Source of the DNA: an uncultured Arenicella sp.
GTDB lineage: Bacteria; Pseudomonadota; Gammaproteobacteria; Arenicellales; Arenicellaceae
Length of the DNA: 33,023 nucleotides
Direction: 5' to 3'
Assembly (NCBI GenBank): GCA_937922925.1
Contig: CALAKU010000058.1
Location: forward strand, 1 to 33,023
Both the position numbers and the translations under genes were made by a program. The first letter of the stretch is position 1, and each line of letters opens with the position of its first letter. Shown here piece by piece: positions 16,918 to 25,765 of this stretch. Below the pieces are notes generated by a model. The model had not been told where the DNA came from. It saw nothing but the letters and a program-made list of their open reading frames with translations, and did not search any database.

Positions 16918-18084
16918 ATGTTTGAACTATTAGATACAGTCGATCAGCAGGCGGTGATTAAAGTCGTTGGCGTCGGCGGTGGTGGCGGTAACGCAACCAA
17001 CTACATGCAAAAGAGCAAGATTGATGGCGTCGAGTTTATCGCCGCCAATACCGATGTGCAGGCCTTGCAAAGCTCAGGCTGCACAACGATTTTGCAATTG
17101 GGCTCAAATTTAACCAAAGGCCTTGGTGCTGGTGCAGACCCCGATGTCGGTCGACAAGCGGCGATAGAAGATCGCGAGCGAATTGCCGAATCGCTGGCCG
17201 GTAGCGACATGGTGTTTATCACCGCTGGAATGGGTGGTGGCACAGGCACAGGCGCTGCTCCGGTTATTGCTGAAATCGCCAGAGACATCGGTGCACTCAC
17301 TGTTGCGGTTGTGACTCGCCCGTTTTCATTTGAAGGCGCGCGCCGTGCAAAGTTGGCTGATCAAGGTCTTAAGCTATTGCAAGAGTCAGTGGATTCACTA
17401 ATCACGATTCCAAATGAAAAACTATTGGAAGTGATGGGCCGAGAAGCTTCTCTACAAGACGCGTTCGCGATGGCGAATGATGTATTGCGTAATGCGGTGC
17501 AGGGCATTTCTGAGCTTATTACCAGCCCCGGTTTAATCAATGTGGATTTTGCCGATGTTAAAACGGTGATGTCAGAAATGGGCCAAGCGATGATGGGTGC
17601 AGCCTCTGCTACCGGCGCAACCCGAGCCTCTGAGGCCGCGCGCAATGCACTAAGCAGCCCATTACTCGAAGACACGAATATTCGTGGTGCTCGCGGGATT
17701 CTAGTCAACGTAACCGCAGGCCCTGATCTATCGATCGGCGAGTTTGGGGAAGTCGGTGGCATGATCCGCGATATGGCGTCTGAGGATGCGACCGTAGTGA
17801 TTGGAACGTCCATCGACCCTGAAATGAATGATGAATTGCGCGTCACCATGGTCGCAACTGGCATTATGAGCGATTTAAGTACGGTATCCAAACCAAAGAT
17901 GGAAGTCGTACAACCTGTGGCCCGAGCTGTGAACGGTGGCTTTGAGCCAACTCTTGATTCGGATGCTGCTGAACCTACTTTGATGACAGGCATGCGCAAT
18001 CGAGACATGGGCGAACTGCCGCTTTATGATGGTGAGGAGTCCGGTTTGGATGTGCCTACTTTTTTGAGGCGTCAAGCTGACTAA
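16918..18084 (+). CDS. ftsZ: Cell division protein FtsZ (tubulin-like GTPase)
   Basis: The 388-residue GTPase (E. coli 383) polymerises at mid-cell to form the Z ring. The tubulin signature GMGGGTGTG is at residues 104-112, NTDVQAL near residue 42 and the glycine-rich VVGVGGGGGNA at the N-terminus. After a variable linker, the C-terminal peptide LDVPTFLRRQAD matches the conserved tail that binds FtsA and ZipA. GGGAG sits 6 nt before the ATG. It is the last gene of the closely packed cluster. Confidence 0.98.
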   Translation: MFELLDTVDQQAVIKVVGVGGGGGNATNYMQKSKIDGVEFIAANTDVQALQSSGCTTILQLGSNLTKGLGAGADPDVGRQAAIEDRERIAESLAGSDMVFITAGMGGGTGTGAAPVIAEIARDIGALTVAVVTRPFSFEGARRAKLADQGLKLLQESVDSLITIPNEKLLEVMGREASLQDAFAMANDVLRNAVQGISELITSPGLINVDFADVKTVMSEMGQAMMGAASATGATRASEAARNALSSPLLEDTNIRGARGILVNVTAGPDLSIGEFGEVGGMIRDMASEDATVVIGTSIDPEMNDELRVTMVATGIMSDLSTVSKPKMEVVQPVARAVNGGFEPTLDSDAAEPTLMTGMRNRDMGELPLYDGEESGLDVPTFLRRQAD

Positions 18085-18158
18085 AGTTCGAAGATTGCAA
18101 ACCGCTTTCGTTGGCTCATTGGCTCAAAGAGAAGACGTCTTGTTGGAGTCGACCTGTC

Positions 18159-18195
18159 GGCTCTCCAGCACGGTGCCTCACAGAGCTGCGGAGCC
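18159..18195 (+). terminator. Candidate hairpin downstream of ftsZ
   Basis: GGCTC pairs with GAGCC, and inside these CAGC pairs with GCTG across a 15-nt loop, giving about 9 pairs with a small internal mismatch. It starts about 75 nt after the ftsZ stop. No T-run follows, so it is not a standard intrinsic terminator. It could protect the 3' end of the dcw transcript or be part of a small RNA. Confidence 0.3.
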
Positions 18196-18296
18196 TGGTT
18201 GCTTTGATCGGTCGGTTTGGCGCTAAGACGCAGTAATTATGCGGGCTTGGCTCAAGTGATGACTGTTTTCGGAATCAATTAAACATGTGTCCAAAA

Positions 18297-18325
18297 CCTA
18301 CACAATTTCTCCCGTTTGGTGTAGG
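18297..18325. repeat. 7-bp inverted repeat CCTACAC / GTGTAGG
   Basis: The two perfect 7-bp arms are separated by 15 bp, so their centres are 22 bp apart, about two helical turns. That is compatible with a dimeric regulator site upstream of lpxC. It is equally compatible with a weak stem-loop or chance. Confidence 0.35.
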
Positions 18326-18625
18326 ATTTGCCGCTTGTTTTAGCGATCGATCAAAGACGTGTCGGTATAAACAAGATTATCAGTGTGGTGGGGCTGCAAG
18401 CGACTCTATTGAGTTTAACTGGTAATCTGCTTGTTTGGTCCGGCTCGAGAAGCAGTTCTCAATGCAAATCAGAAGCGATTTATTTGCAAGTTAGAGTTCT
18501 GGTAAATGGCTCCACTGTGTAATTTCGAAAGTATTTGGCATGGTCTCTGTATTAGACGCGTTGCGTTACAGAAGACGTGTACAAAGAGAATGTTCATAAA
18601 AAAACAATAGATTCGAGTAGCTTTT

Positions 18626-19528
18626 ATGATTCACCAACGTACCCTCAAAAATGTTATTCGCGCCACCGGCGTGGGTTTACATACTGGGGACAAGGTGTAT
18701 CTAACATTAAGGCCAGCACCAGTCGATACTGGCATTGTGTTTCGGCGCGTCGATCTCGACCCAGTTGTCGAACTGCGTGCAAAGCCAGATCAAGTCGGTG
18801 ACACACGGCTGTCTACCGCCCTTAAAGAAGGTGATGTCAGTGTATCGACGATAGAGCATTTAATGTCGGCCTTAGCCGGTTTGGGCATCGACAACATTTA
18901 TGTCGAGCTTACTTCTCCTGAAGTGCCGATTATGGATGGGAGTGCCGCACCGTTTGTTTTTTTAGTGCAATCAGCCGGTGTAATAGATCAAAGCGCACCA
19001 AAAAAATTCATCAAAGTAAAGAAATCACTAAAAATCAACGAGGGCGACAAATGGGCAGCCTTTGAGCCTTTTGATGGTTTTAAAGTCTCGTTTGCGATCG
19101 ATTTTGATCATCCGATTTTTGCAAAGTCGCCCCAATCAGCGACTGTCGATTTTTCTACCACCTCTTTTGTAAAAGAAGTCAGTCGTGCCAGAACCTTTGG
19201 GTTTATGCACGAAGTAGAAGCCTTGCGAGAAGCTGGCTTGGCCTTAGGTGGCAGCCATGACAATGCCATTGTGATGGATTCGTGCACCATTTTGAATGAC
19301 GATGGTTTACGCTACGAAGACGAATTCGTGAAACACAAAATTCTAGATGCCATAGGAGATTTGTATCTTCTAGGGCATCAATTAATTGGCGCGTTCAGTG
19401 CATACAAATCTGGGCATGCCTTAAATAATAAATTGTTACGCGCATTAATCGCACAGCCTGATGCATGGGAGTTAGTCAGTTTTGACGACCCGGCTCAGGC
19501 GCCGATTGCGTTCATGCATCTAGCTTAA
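18626..19528 (+). CDS. lpxC: UDP-3-O-acyl-N-acetylglucosamine deacetylase LpxC
   Basis: This zinc-dependent cytoplasmic deacetylase performs the committed step of lipid A synthesis. At 300 residues it is close to E. coli (305). Zinc ligands are present: His78 in IEHLMSAL, and His237 with Asp241 in [10 protein letters not shown]. The catalytic histidine lies in KSGHALNN near residue 264. The N-terminus [20 protein letters not shown] is typical of the family. The ribosome binding site is weak. The presence of lpxC implies an LPS-bearing outer membrane. Confidence 0.97.
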   Translation: MIHQRTLKNVIRATGVGLHTGDKVYLTLRPAPVDTGIVFRRVDLDPVVELRAKPDQVGDTRLSTALKEGDVSVSTIEHLMSALAGLGIDNIYVELTSPEVPIMDGSAAPFVFLVQSAGVIDQSAPKKFIKVKKSLKINEGDKWAAFEPFDGFKVSFAIDFDHPIFAKSPQSATVDFSTTSFVKEVSRARTFGFMHEVEALREAGLALGGSHDNAIVMDSCTILNDDGLRYEDEFVKHKILDAIGDLYLLGHQLIGAFSAYKSGHALNNKLLRALIAQPDAWELVSFDDPAQAPIAFMHLA

Positions 19529-19592
19529 GCTTCTGATCGTTTGAACCTAAAGAGTACTTAGATTAGCTATTGTTGATTGGCTATTAAGAGTT

Positions 19593-20117
19593 TTATAGCT
19601 TGCTAAGTGTTCCGGCCAGACGATGTAAAGCCTCGCTAAGCGCATCGCCATTGGCGTCATCTGCGGCGGATTCAACCGCTGAGATTGACTCCTTACTCGG
19701 GCGCTGAGCTTTGCGCGGGTGAGTTTTGCTAGTGATGCGTGATGACTTGAGAAGAGATTGGGTTGGGAGTTCTATACGCACAACAATTCGTTGTATGTGA
19801 TCGAACCCCCGAGAATGAAAAGCAGCAAGCAAGCTGCTCGTTTGATGTTTGATTAGGGTTGCGGTGCTCGCTTGTGCGGTGCAGATATGCAATACCCCAC
19901 GATCAAATGATTCCAGGCGAGCGTGTTGGCCAAGCTGATACTTAATCCGACTCAGTTCTGAGCACCATTGTTGCCAGACACCGATGAGTTGACCCAGTGA
20001 GCCTTGCGTTGAGTGTAATTGCTGGTTGATTGGCAACATGTTGATCAAACTGCCAGCGGTTTTCGCATAGCGATGCTTTAATTTTAATGAGTGAGGAATC
20101 GGGCGTTTGCGACTCAT
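19593..20117 (-). CDS. dciA: DUF721 / DciA-like protein (probable replicative helicase loader)
   Basis: The 174-residue product has a DUF721-like core at about residues 40-120: an N-terminal helical part with GQLIGVWQQW, then LGQHARLESFDRGVLHICTA and VRIELP strands. The C-terminal 50 residues are polar and low-complexity (KTHPRKAQRPSKES), probably disordered. DciA loads the DnaB replicative helicase in most bacteria lacking the phage-derived DnaC. The gene is inverted between lpxC and the M23/secA genes, as in Pseudomonas-type genomes, which supports the call. Sequence identity in this family is low. Confidence 0.7.
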   Translation of the reverse strand: MSRKRPIPHSLKLKHRYAKTAGSLINMLPINQQLHSTQGSLGQLIGVWQQWCSELSRIKYQLGQHARLESFDRGVLHICTAQASTATLIKHQTSSLLAAFHSRGFDHIQRIVVRIELPTQSLLKSSRITSKTHPRKAQRPSKESISAVESAADDANGDALSEALHRLAGTLSKL

Positions 20118-20200
20118 AATGCGATCTGATCAACGAGCAGTGAGCATTTAGAGTAAGCCGGGAAGTCCTTAAACACAATAAAAATAAGACGGTCATTATT

Positions 20201-21136
20201 TTGAAAGTCATTCTATTACGAGATAGCCGCTCAAGCAGTGGCACATGGTGTCTATCTGGCAATAAGTTGCTAATGGCGGGAGCGACCCTATTAGTTGGCT
20301 TGCCAGTGCTGCTTGGCCTTCTCAGCTACTGGGTCATTGCCAGTATTGATCGCAGCCTAAACCCCTTTGTTGATCCTGAGTATCGAGTTGCGGTAGAAGC
20401 ACGAGTTCGCGATCAAGAGCAGCAAATGCAGCAAACCAAACAATACGTGCGTCAGCATATGGATGTTCTCGGCCGCCGAATCGGCAGTTTGCAAGCACAA
20501 GTGTCTCGTATCAGTGCAGTTGAAATGCGCATCGCCGAAACCGCGGGTATCAATCTAAGTGACTTTCAATTTGAGCAAGACCCACCGATTGGTGGCTCAA
20601 GCCTAGCCGAGACGGTCGATTCTGAGCAAATTGATATCGAAAACGCCATCGATGCCATCGAAAATGAATTGGCTCACCGCGAGTCTGAAATCGCAGCCAT
20701 GGACTTTTTACTGTCTCGTCGATCGTTAGAGTCTCAGCAAACGCCTGCTGGTTGGCCAGTTGAAGGTGGTTGGGTTTCGTCTAATTTTGGGACGCGTTTG
20801 CATCCGATGACTGGTAAAAAACAATTCCATCATGGTGTTGATATTCCGGGTCGCCTAGGTGCTGATGTGCTGGCCGTGGCTGATGGCGTTGTAACCCGCG
20901 CCGAAAAAAGCGGTAACTACGGTCATTTAGTCGAAATCGATCATGGCGACGGTTACACAACCTTGTACAGCCACAATAAGCTAAACCTTGTCGAAGTTGG
21001 TGCTACGGTAAGCAAGGGCGACCCTATTGCCAAAGTAGGTTCTACGGGCCGTTCAACAGGGCCACATGTGCATTTTGAAGTATCCAAAAACAAGCGCACT
21101 ATTAACCCTGTGCGCTATCTGTACAGTAAGTCTTAA
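20201..21136 (+). CDS. Membrane-anchored M23 family metallopeptidase (LytM-type)
   Basis: The 311-residue product has a short cytoplasmic tail, a membrane anchor at about residues 24-48 and a periplasmic coiled-coil stretch at about 60-150 rich in Q, E and R. The C-terminal M23 domain (about 195-305) has zinc ligands His210 and Asp214 (HHGVD) and the HVH motif His289/His291. All catalytic positions are present, so it is probably an active peptidoglycan endopeptidase rather than a degenerate EnvC/NlpD-type activator. The start is a TTG; the MKVILLRD N-terminus fits relatives found before secA. No strong ribosome binding site is seen, so the start is tentative. An intrinsic terminator follows. 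Confidence 0.88.
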   Translation: MKVILLRDSRSSSGTWCLSGNKLLMAGATLLVGLPVLLGLLSYWVIASIDRSLNPFVDPEYRVAVEARVRDQEQQMQQTKQYVRQHMDVLGRRIGSLQAQVSRISAVEMRIAETAGINLSDFQFEQDPPIGGSSLAETVDSEQIDIENAIDAIENELAHRESEIAAMDFLLSRRSLESQQTPAGWPVEGGWVSSNFGTRLHPMTGKKQFHHGVDIPGRLGADVLAVADGVVTRAEKSGNYGHLVEIDHGDGYTTLYSHNKLNLVEVGATVSKGDPIAKVGSTGRSTGPHVHFEVSKNKRTINPVRYLYSKS

Positions 21137-21159
21137 TTGCCGCCCATTTTAGAGTAGCT

Positions 21160-21184
21160 AAAAGGGCGTTCGCGCCCTTTTTTA
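21160..21184 (+). terminator. Rho-independent terminator after the M23 gene
   Basis: AAAAGGGCG (21160-21168) and CGCCCTTTT (21173-21181) form a perfect 9-bp stem closed by a TTCG tetraloop, with the T-run continuing to 21183. It lies 24 bp after the M23 stop codon and separates that gene from the secA transcription unit. This is the only strong intrinsic terminator I find in the window. Confidence 0.92.
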
Positions 21185-21233
21185 TTGCCCATTCAAACCT
21201 TAATTAAAAATCACATCGCACCAATTTTGAGAG

Positions 21234-21261
21234 TTGGTTTTTTACAGACAAACCTTATACT
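21234..21261 (+). promoter_or_regulatory. Candidate secA promoter
   Basis: TATACT at 21256-21261 (5 of 6) is a good -10 box. TTGGTT at 21234-21239 with a 16-bp spacer is a modest -35. The site lies between the preceding terminator and the secA start, where a promoter is required unless there is read-through. Confidence 0.45.
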
Positions 21262-21317
21262 TCAACGATAGAGCGTGCTCGTCAGTGCAATTGCACTCAG
21301 CAAATTTAGGATAAAAC

Positions 21318-23999
21318 GTGTTAAAAAAAATATTCGGTAGCCGCAACGATCGCATCATTCGACGCATGTCGAAACGCGTCAAAAAAATCAACGAGCTAGA
21401 AGCCTCGGTTCAAGCCTTGAGCGATGAAGACCTCAAAGCCAAAACTGACGAATTTCGGCAACGCCTCGAGCAAGGCGAAACGCTGGATCAACTTCTGAAC
21501 GAAGCGTTTGCGGTGGTTCGAGAAGGGTCGGTTCGAGCGCTTGGCTTGCGGCACTACGATGTGCAGCTGATCGGTGGCATGGTCTTGCATGAGGGCAAAA
21601 TTTCCGAGATGCGCACTGGTGAAGGTAAAACCTTGATGGCGACGCTTGCCGCTTACCTAAACGCCATCGCTGGCAGCGTGCATGTGGTGACGGTCAACGA
21701 TTATTTGGCCTCTCGCGACGCCGAGTGGATGGGCAAGGTCTATACCTTTTTGGGGCTTACTGTTGGCGTTATCACATCTGGGCAGCCGCCAGAAGAGAAA
21801 AAGGCTGCGTATGAGTGCAACATTGTTTATGGCACGAACAATGAGTTTGGCTTTGATTATCTGCGTGACAACATGGCGTTTTCGGCTGATCAAAGAGCCC
21901 AGCGTGATTTAAGTTTTGCGATTGTGGACGAAGTCGATTCGATTCTAATCGACGAAGCCCGAACGCCGTTGATTATCTCCGGCCCAGCGGATACCGCGGC
22001 GGAAATTTACAGCAAGATAGATGTGATTGTTCCTCAGCTCGTTCGTCAAGAAGAAGAAGACGGGGAGGGCGACTACAGCATCGACGAAAAATCTAAACAA
22101 GCTTATTTAACCGAAGCAGGCCACGAAAAAGCAGAGCAGCTGATGGTTCGCATTGGGCTCTTAAGCGAAGATGCCAGCCTTTATGACGTAGGCAGTATTG
22201 CGCTTTTGCATCATTTGTACGCGGCCATTCGCGCGCACACCTTGTTCAATCGTGATGTCGACTACGTAGTTCAAGACAATCAAATCGTGATTGTTGATGA
22301 ATTTACTGGCCGTATGATGGCCGGGCGCCGTTGGTCAGATGGGTTGCATCAAGCGATTGAAGCCAAAGAAAAAGTAGCGATTCAGCGCGAAAATCAAACT
22401 CTAGCGTCCATTACGTTCCAAAACTATTTTCGCCTTTATAACAAACTTTCCGGTATGACCGGCACGGCCGATACTGAGGCCGTTGAGTTTATCGAAATCT
22501 ACAATCTGGAAGTGGTGATTATCCCAACGCACAAAGATATGGTGCGAGCCGATCAGCCCGATGTGATTTTCAGAACTCAGCAAGAAAAATTCGATGCCAT
22601 CGTTGAAGACGTTCGCGAGCGCAACAAAGCTGGCCAGCCGGTGTTGCTTGGTACCGCGTCGATTGAAGTTTCTGAGACGCTTTCCAACGAATTTCGCAAG
22701 CACAAAATTGATCACGAAGTGTTGAACGCCAAACAGCACGACAGAGAAGCGGTAGTCATTGCGAAAGCGGGCCGCCCAGGGGCGGTGACCATTGCGACTA
22801 ATATGGCCGGGCGGGGAACCGACATCGTTCTAGGTGGCAACTTAGAAATGCGCTTAAAAGAAGTTGAAGACGCGAAACAGCGAGAAGCCGTTGAACAAGA
22901 ATGGCAAGAACAACACCAAAAAGTATTGGAACTGGGCGGCTTATATGTCATCGGCACCGAGCGCCATGAGTCTCGTCGTATCGACAATCAATTACGTGGC
23001 CGATCTGGCCGCCAAGGCGACCCGGGTGAAACACGATTTTACCTATCGATGGACGATGCCCTGATGCGTATCTTCGGTTCCGAGCGTATCTCGAACATGA
23101 TGCAGCGCGTTGGGATGGAAGAGGGTGAAGCAATTGAAAGCCGCTTGGTAACACGGGTTATCGAAAATGCGCAGCGCAAAGTAGAAGGCCATAACTTTGA
23201 TATTCGCAAGCAGTTATTAGAGTACGATGATGTGGCCAACGAACAACGTAAGCTCGTGTATTCAGAGCGCAATGAGTTGATGTCAACCGACGATGTGTCT
23301 GAGAACATCGAGACCATGCGCGAGGAAGTTGTTGAGTCTATTATTGATCGCAGTATTCCGCCGCAAAGCATGCCCGAGCAGTGGGGTATCGATCAATTAG
23401 AAGACGATCTGCGTCTAGAGTTCAATGTCGATATGCCAATCGGCAAATGGCTAGACGAAGATAAGAATCTTTATGAAGAAACCCTGCGAGACCGAATTCT
23501 CGACGGTGTTGATGACGCCTATAAAGACAAAGAAGAGCAATATGGCGCCGAAATTATTCGACATCTCGAAAAGGTCATCATGCTGCAAACTCTAGATACC
23601 CAGTGGAAGGAGCATCTCGCGGAGATGGACTATTTACGCCAAGGGATTGGTCTGCGCGGTTATGCTCAGAAAAACCCCAAGCAAGAATATAAGCGCGAAG
23701 CCTTTGATATGTTCACCGCCATGCTCGAACGCGTCAAAGTCGAGGTTATTACGATTTTAGCCAAAGTGCAGTTACGAGAAGAAAGCGAGGTTGACGAGCT
23801 AGAACGTCGTCAGCGCGAAGCGGCTCAGCGAGACTTACAAATGCAACACCAAGATGCTGCATCCAGTGGTGGTGCAGAGCAAGCGTCTGGTGAGGGCGCC
23901 AGTACCTTTGTGCGTGAAACACCGAAAGTCGGGCGTAATGAGCCATGCCCTTGCGGCTCCGGCAAAAAGTACAAGCAATGCCACGGTAAGCTTGCCTAA
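21318..23999 (+). CDS. secA: Preprotein translocase ATPase SecA
   Basis: The 893-residue motor ATPase (E. coli 901) pushes unfolded preproteins through SecYEG. Walker A MRTGEGKT is at residues 98-105, followed by [15 protein letters not shown], the [20 protein letters not shown] segment and the second nucleotide-domain motif [14 protein letters not shown]. The C-terminus carries the zinc/SecB-binding motif with Cys877, Cys879, Cys888 and His889 ([14 protein letters not shown]). The start is GTG with AGGA 6 nt upstream, and the N-terminus aligns with KVFGSRNDR of E. coli. No secM-like gene precedes it. argJ follows after 2 bp. Confidence 0.98.
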   Translation: MLKKIFGSRNDRIIRRMSKRVKKINELEASVQALSDEDLKAKTDEFRQRLEQGETLDQLLNEAFAVVREGSVRALGLRHYDVQLIGGMVLHEGKISEMRTGEGKTLMATLAAYLNAIAGSVHVVTVNDYLASRDAEWMGKVYTFLGLTVGVITSGQPPEEKKAAYECNIVYGTNNEFGFDYLRDNMAFSADQRAQRDLSFAIVDEVDSILIDEARTPLIISGPADTAAEIYSKIDVIVPQLVRQEEEDGEGDYSIDEKSKQAYLTEAGHEKAEQLMVRIGLLSEDASLYDVGSIALLHHLYAAIRAHTLFNRDVDYVVQDNQIVIVDEFTGRMMAGRRWSDGLHQAIEAKEKVAIQRENQTLASITFQNYFRLYNKLSGMTGTADTEAVEFIEIYNLEVVIIPTHKDMVRADQPDVIFRTQQEKFDAIVEDVRERNKAGQPVLLGTASIEVSETLSNEFRKHKIDHEVLNAKQHDREAVVIAKAGRPGAVTIATNMAGRGTDIVLGGNLEMRLKEVEDAKQREAVEQEWQEQHQKVLELGGLYVIGTERHESRRIDNQLRGRSGRQGDPGETRFYLSMDDALMRIFGSERISNMMQRVGMEEGEAIESRLVTRVIENAQRKVEGHNFDIRKQLLEYDDVANEQRKLVYSERNELMSTDDVSENIETMREEVVESIIDRSIPPQSMPEQWGIDQLEDDLRLEFNVDMPIGKWLDEDKNLYEETLRDRILDGVDDAYKDKEEQYGAEIIRHLEKVIMLQTLDTQWKEHLAEMDYLRQGIGLRGYAQKNPKQEYKREAFDMFTAMLERVKVEVITILAKVQLREESEVDELERRQREAAQRDLQMQHQDAASSGGAEQASGEGASTFVRETPKVGRNEPCPCGSGKKYKQCHGKLA

Positions 24000-24001
24000 G
24001 T

Positions 24002-25213
24002 ATGGCGGTAAACTTAAATCCGCCAGGTAACCTCTTACCCGTGAAAGGCGTTCGTCTGGCGACGGCGGCCACGGGTATGAGATACCAAGGGCGCGACGAT
24101 TTATTGGTGATGTCGTTGAGCGAGGGCTCAAGTTGTTCGGCGGTGTTTACGCAGAGCAAGACATGTGCAGCGCCAGTGCTTCTGGCTAGAGATTATCTTG
24201 AACAAGGCTCAGCGCGTGCTCTGGTTGTTAATTCTGGCAATGCCAATGCGGCGACAGGCTCGATTGGGTTGGACAATGCACGCCTAAGTTGCGAACTGGT
24301 TGCCAGCCAGCTTGGTCTACAAACCGAACAAGTCCTTCCCTTTTCGACCGGTGTGATCGGTGAGCAAATGGACATGCCCGTTTTTGCTAGTGGTCTAGAG
24401 CAACTTAAAGAAAGGTATAGTGAAGATAACTGGCTCGCGGCCGCCAAGGCCATTATGACCACGGATACCGTTGCCAAAGCGGTTTCAAAGCAAGTTAAAG
24501 TCGGCGCTGAGACCATAACCATTACGGGCATCTCTAAAGGCTCGGGCATGATTTGCCCAAATATGGCAACTATGCTGGCCTTCGTCGCAACCGATGCCGA
24601 TATTGATCAAGCCAAACTAGATCAATGGACTAGCCGAGCAGTAGATCAAAGTTTTAACCGAATTACCGTCGACAGTGATACCTCAACGAATGACGCCTTA
24701 GTGATAGCCGCGACAGGCGCAGCGCAAACAGGCGAGTTAAGTGACGCGCAATTAGGCCAAGTATACGCGGCCATCGAATCTGTGCTTATTGATTTGGCCA
24801 CCGCGATTATTCGTGACGCTGAAGGGGCGACTAAGTTCGTCACCATACGCGTTATCAATGGCGCATCAGAAGGCGACTGCAAGGCGGTTGCCTATTCAGT
24901 CGCGCATTCCCCATTGGTTAAAACAGCCCTCTACGCCAGCGATCCAAACTGGGGGCGCATTATTATGGCTTTGGGTAAAGCACCGGCTGAAAACATTGAA
25001 TTAGACAAAGTGGATATTCGTATCGGGGATGTCGACTTAATTGTCCAAGGGCAACCCGCAGCCGACTACACCGAAGAGCGCGGCCAAGCCGTATTTAATC
25101 AAAGCGAAATTGAGATTCGCTTTGATTTGAATCAAGGTAACGCCCACTATCATGTATGGACATCTGACTTATCCCACGACTACGTCAGCATTAACGCCGA
25201 CTATCGCAGTTAA
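24002..25213 (+). CDS. argJ: Ornithine acetyltransferase / N-acetylglutamate synthase ArgJ
   Basis: The 403-residue precursor transfers the acetyl group from N-acetylornithine to glutamate, closing the arginine acetyl cycle; many members also use acetyl-CoA. ArgJ cleaves itself before a conserved threonine. Here that is Thr190 in NMATMLAFVATDAD, and the preceding KGSGMICPN segment is intact. SDPNWGRIIMALG near residue 317 is also characteristic. The gene starts 2 bp after secA, so it is probably cotranscribed, and mutT abuts its stop codon. Whether it is mono- or bifunctional cannot be read from the sequence. Confidence 0.96.
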   Translation: MAVNLNPPGNLLPVKGVRLATAATGMRYQGRDDLLVMSLSEGSSCSAVFTQSKTCAAPVLLARDYLEQGSARALVVNSGNANAATGSIGLDNARLSCELVASQLGLQTEQVLPFSTGVIGEQMDMPVFASGLEQLKERYSEDNWLAAAKAIMTTDTVAKAVSKQVKVGAETITITGISKGSGMICPNMATMLAFVATDADIDQAKLDQWTSRAVDQSFNRITVDSDTSTNDALVIAATGAAQTGELSDAQLGQVYAAIESVLIDLATAIIRDAEGATKFVTIRVINGASEGDCKAVAYSVAHSPLVKTALYASDPNWGRIIMALGKAPAENIELDKVDIRIGDVDLIVQGQPAADYTEERGQAVFNQSEIEIRFDLNQGNAHYHVWTSDLSHDYVSINADYRS

Positions 25214-25609
25214 ATGAAACGCATTGACGTAGCGGTAGGGATCGTTGTCAACAAGGAAAAAAAGGTACTGGTAGGGCAGAGAGTAGTCAAAGACCGCTAC
25301 TTCGCTAAGTGGGAATTCCCGGGTGGGAAAATCGAAGCCGGAGAAACAGTGCAAGCAGCGCTGCGCCGAGAATTCATCGAAGAAACCGGGCTAATCATCA
25401 ACGACTCAAGCGAATTCATGGAGCTCAAGCACGACTACCCCGACCGGCAAGTCAAACTCCATATTCGCTTAGTAAAACACACGCAAGGCACTCCACAAGC
25501 CCTTGAAGGCCAAGCTCTAAAGTGGGTCACACTAGACGAGCTTTTTGAACTGGATTTTTTAGAGGGTAATAAGAGCATATTAGACAAACTTCGAACCTCT
25601 GACCTTTGA
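25214..25609 (+). CDS. mutT: Nudix hydrolase MutT (8-oxo-dGTP diphosphatase)
   Basis: The 131-residue product (E. coli MutT 129) has a complete Nudix box from Gly38 to Leu60: G-x5-E44-x7-R52-E53-x2-E56-E57-x-G59. The WEFPGGKIEAGE context and the C-terminal WVTLDELFELDFL match MutT proper. It hydrolyses oxidised guanine nucleotides and so prevents A:T to C:G transversions. The ATG directly follows the argJ TAA with no spacer, and no clear ribosome binding site is visible, suggesting reinitiation by ribosomes finishing argJ. The order secA-argJ-mutT is seen in Pseudomonas-like genomes. Confidence 0.93.
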   Translation: MKRIDVAVGIVVNKEKKVLVGQRVVKDRYFAKWEFPGGKIEAGETVQAALRREFIEETGLIINDSSEFMELKHDYPDRQVKLHIRLVKHTQGTPQALEGQALKWVTLDELFELDFLEGNKSILDKLRTSDL

Positions 25610-25639
25610 TTTATGTGATTCATCAAGTCGTATTGTAGG

Positions 25640-25687
25640 TTGGCGGAGGTCTTGGTCGATGTCTTATACTGCGAAAGGTTACCGCCA
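25640..25687 (+). promoter_or_regulatory. Candidate promoter and dyad before the large membrane protein gene
   Basis: TATACT at 25665-25670 (5 of 6) is a good -10 box. TTGGCG at 25640-25645 is a possible -35 but with a long 19-bp spacer. A perfect 6-bp dyad, TGGCGG (25641-25646) and CCGCCA (25682-25687), brackets the -10 box. If used, transcription starts near 25677, which supports the ATG at 25766 rather than an upstream TTG as the translation start. Confidence 0.4.
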
Positions 25688-25765
25688 TCACCATTGTCGA
25701 CTCAAAGTTATAACCAACAATTGAATCAATTTCACGGGCTTCAACCCGACTACCCAAATAGCTTT

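Larger units (their letters stand above)
18085..18625. other. 541-bp non-coding gap between ftsZ and lpxC
   Basis: I see no convincing gene here. It holds an exact tandem repeat of the octamer TTGGCTCA (18111-18126), a hairpin at 18159-18195 and an inverted repeat CCTACAC...GTGTAGG (18297-18303 with 18319-18325). A TATAAA at 18366-18371 resembles a -10 box but has no properly spaced -35. An lpxC promoter must be here or upstream, but I cannot fix its position. The gap is far longer than any other in the + strand block. Confidence 0.6.

Noticed and set aside
17361-18008. Long open frame (215 codons) on the - strand opposite ftsZ
   Set aside because: It is the antisense of a well-conserved ftsZ reading frame, is low-complexity and rich in S, A and T, and has no recognisable domain. 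Codon bias of ftsZ explains the lack of stops.
18328-18522. Possible 64-residue gene in the ftsZ-lpxC gap
   Set aside because: It needs a TTG start without a ribosome binding site, has no recognisable features and unremarkable composition; most likely chance.
21241-21261. TTTACA as -35 for the secA promoter
   Set aside because: It is only 9 bp from the TATACT -10 box, too close to work as a pair.
25640-25765. 42-residue N-terminal extension of the large membrane protein from a TTG
   Set aside because: The TTG lies upstream of a good -10 box, and the extension is polar with no family resemblance; ATG 25766 directly before the first membrane segment is better.
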